From positions 1 to 6,754 of the forward strand of contig JANXEC010000025.1 in assembly GCA_025058915.1 (NCBI GenBank): DNA of 6,754 bases, written 5' to 3'. Below the pieces are notes generated by a model. It saw nothing but the letters and a program-made list of their open reading frames with translations. It ran no database searches and had not been told where the DNA came from. The stretch comes from Microcaldota archaeon (GTDB lineage: Archaea; Micrarchaeota; Micrarchaeia; Anstonellales; J096). Made by a program: the position numbers and the translations under genes. Below, one piece after another: positions 6,683 through 6,754 of the stretch (position 1 is its first letter; every line of letters begins with the position of its first letter).

Positions 6683-6690
6683 TATTTAAA
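6683..6690 (-). promoter_or_regulatory. TATA box of the M42-like peptidase gene
   Basis: On the minus strand this reads TTTAAATA, the classic archaeal box A. Its centre (6686.5) is about 25.5 bases before the ATG at 6661, the same geometry as the other promoters in this window, so the mRNA should be leaderless. It lies immediately upstream of the sRNA on the plus strand, so the two promoters interleave. Confidence 0.65.
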
Positions 6691-6745
6691 TTGTTGATGA
6701 AATAGACAACCTCTGAATCATGATGAGACCGACAGCGGCTGATAG
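6691..6745 (+). ncRNA. C/D box sRNA guiding two 2'-O-methylations
   Basis: All four boxes of an archaeal C/D guide RNA are present in order and at canonical distances. C box: TTGATGA (6694-6700; consensus RTGATGA with a T at the first position). D' box: CTGA (6713-6716). C' box: ATGATGA (6720-6726, perfect). D box: CTGA (6739-6742). Both guides are exactly 12 nt: AATAGACAACCT (6701-6712) and GACCGACAGCGG (6727-6738). The D'-C' spacer is 3 nt. Such RNAs bind L7Ae, Nop5 and fibrillarin on the two kink-turns and direct methylation of the target base paired to the fifth guide base upstream of D or D'. By that rule the D' guide methylates the second U of 5'-AGGUUGUC and the D guide the first U of 5'-CCGCUGUCGG. 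The targets, in rRNA or tRNA, lie outside the window. The exact ends are estimates. Confidence 0.85.
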
Positions 6746-6751
6746 TTTTTT
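6746..6751 (+). terminator. Oligo-T terminator of the C/D box sRNA
   Basis: Six consecutive T on the plus strand begin 3 bases after the D box. Archaeal RNA polymerase stops at such T-runs without a hairpin, so this would give an sRNA of about 55-60 nt, a normal size for a C/D RNA. Confidence 0.55.
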
Positions 6752-6754
6752 AAC

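Noticed and set aside
6701..6738. Assigning the sRNA guides to remembered archaeal 23S rRNA segments (an AGGUUGUUCG stretch and the GAUGUCGG peptidyl-transferase stretch)
   Set aside because: By memory the matches are only about 7 bases or contain a mismatch at a universally conserved base, so the targets are left open.
6720..6754. Possible rightward coding start ATG-ATG at 6720/6723 running off the edge
   Set aside because: The same bases form the C' box, the 12-nt guide and the D box of the sRNA, followed by a T-run; no TATA box is spaced for a leaderless start at 6720.
1..6754. Mobile elements, CRISPR arrays, tandem repeats, tRNA or rRNA genes
   Set aside because: Reading both strands by eye gave no repeated spacers, inverted terminal repeats, transposase motifs or tRNA-like T-loop sequences.

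Overview
The window is a compact, AT-rich stretch of archaeal chromosome. The archaeal assignment rests on four things: an archaeal-type Dph2 (diphthamide on elongation factor 2), a DUF2070 membrane protein, a canonical archaeal C/D box guide RNA, and TATA boxes of the TTTTTAAA type about 26 bases ahead of start codons. Codon choice (AGA/AGG for Arg, ATA for Ile) fits. I see no Shine-Dalgarno sequence before any gene, and the promoter-to-ATG spacing says several mRNAs are leaderless. I cannot name the lineage; a thermophilic archaeon or a small-genome (DPANN-like) archaeon are both possible.

Left block (1-2358, minus strand). This is an apparent three-gene operon: a 53-codon basic small protein, a 540-residue DUF2070 membrane protein joined to it by an ATGA overlap, and after a 16-base gap a helical soluble protein that runs off the left edge. 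A single TATA box (2380-2387) lies midway between the start of this operon and the divergent dph2 start.

Centre (2410-3687). dph2 runs rightward and collides tail-to-tail with a leftward 132-residue hypothetical gene, overlapping it by 54 bases. That gene and the next rightward operon again diverge from one central TATA box (3712-3719).

Right block (3743-6754). A small multi-pass membrane protein overlaps, by ATGA, the start of an Elp3-type tRNA U34 modification enzyme (radical SAM plus acetyltransferase domains). Elp3 overlaps by 17 bases a leftward M42-like metallo-aminopeptidase. Between the peptidase start and the right edge lies a C/D box sRNA, with C, D', C' and D boxes and two guides of exactly 12 nt, followed by a T-run. 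It seems to be expressed from a promoter interleaved with that of the peptidase.

Functionally, three items concern the translation apparatus: Dph2 modifies EF2, Elp3 modifies the tRNA wobble uridine, and the sRNA guides 2'-O-methylation of RNA. I find no transposon, CRISPR array, tRNA or rRNA gene and no defence system. The least-described items are the sRNA, the 53-codon gene, the two hypothetical proteins and the symmetric divergent promoters. No stretch over 300 bases lacks a gene.
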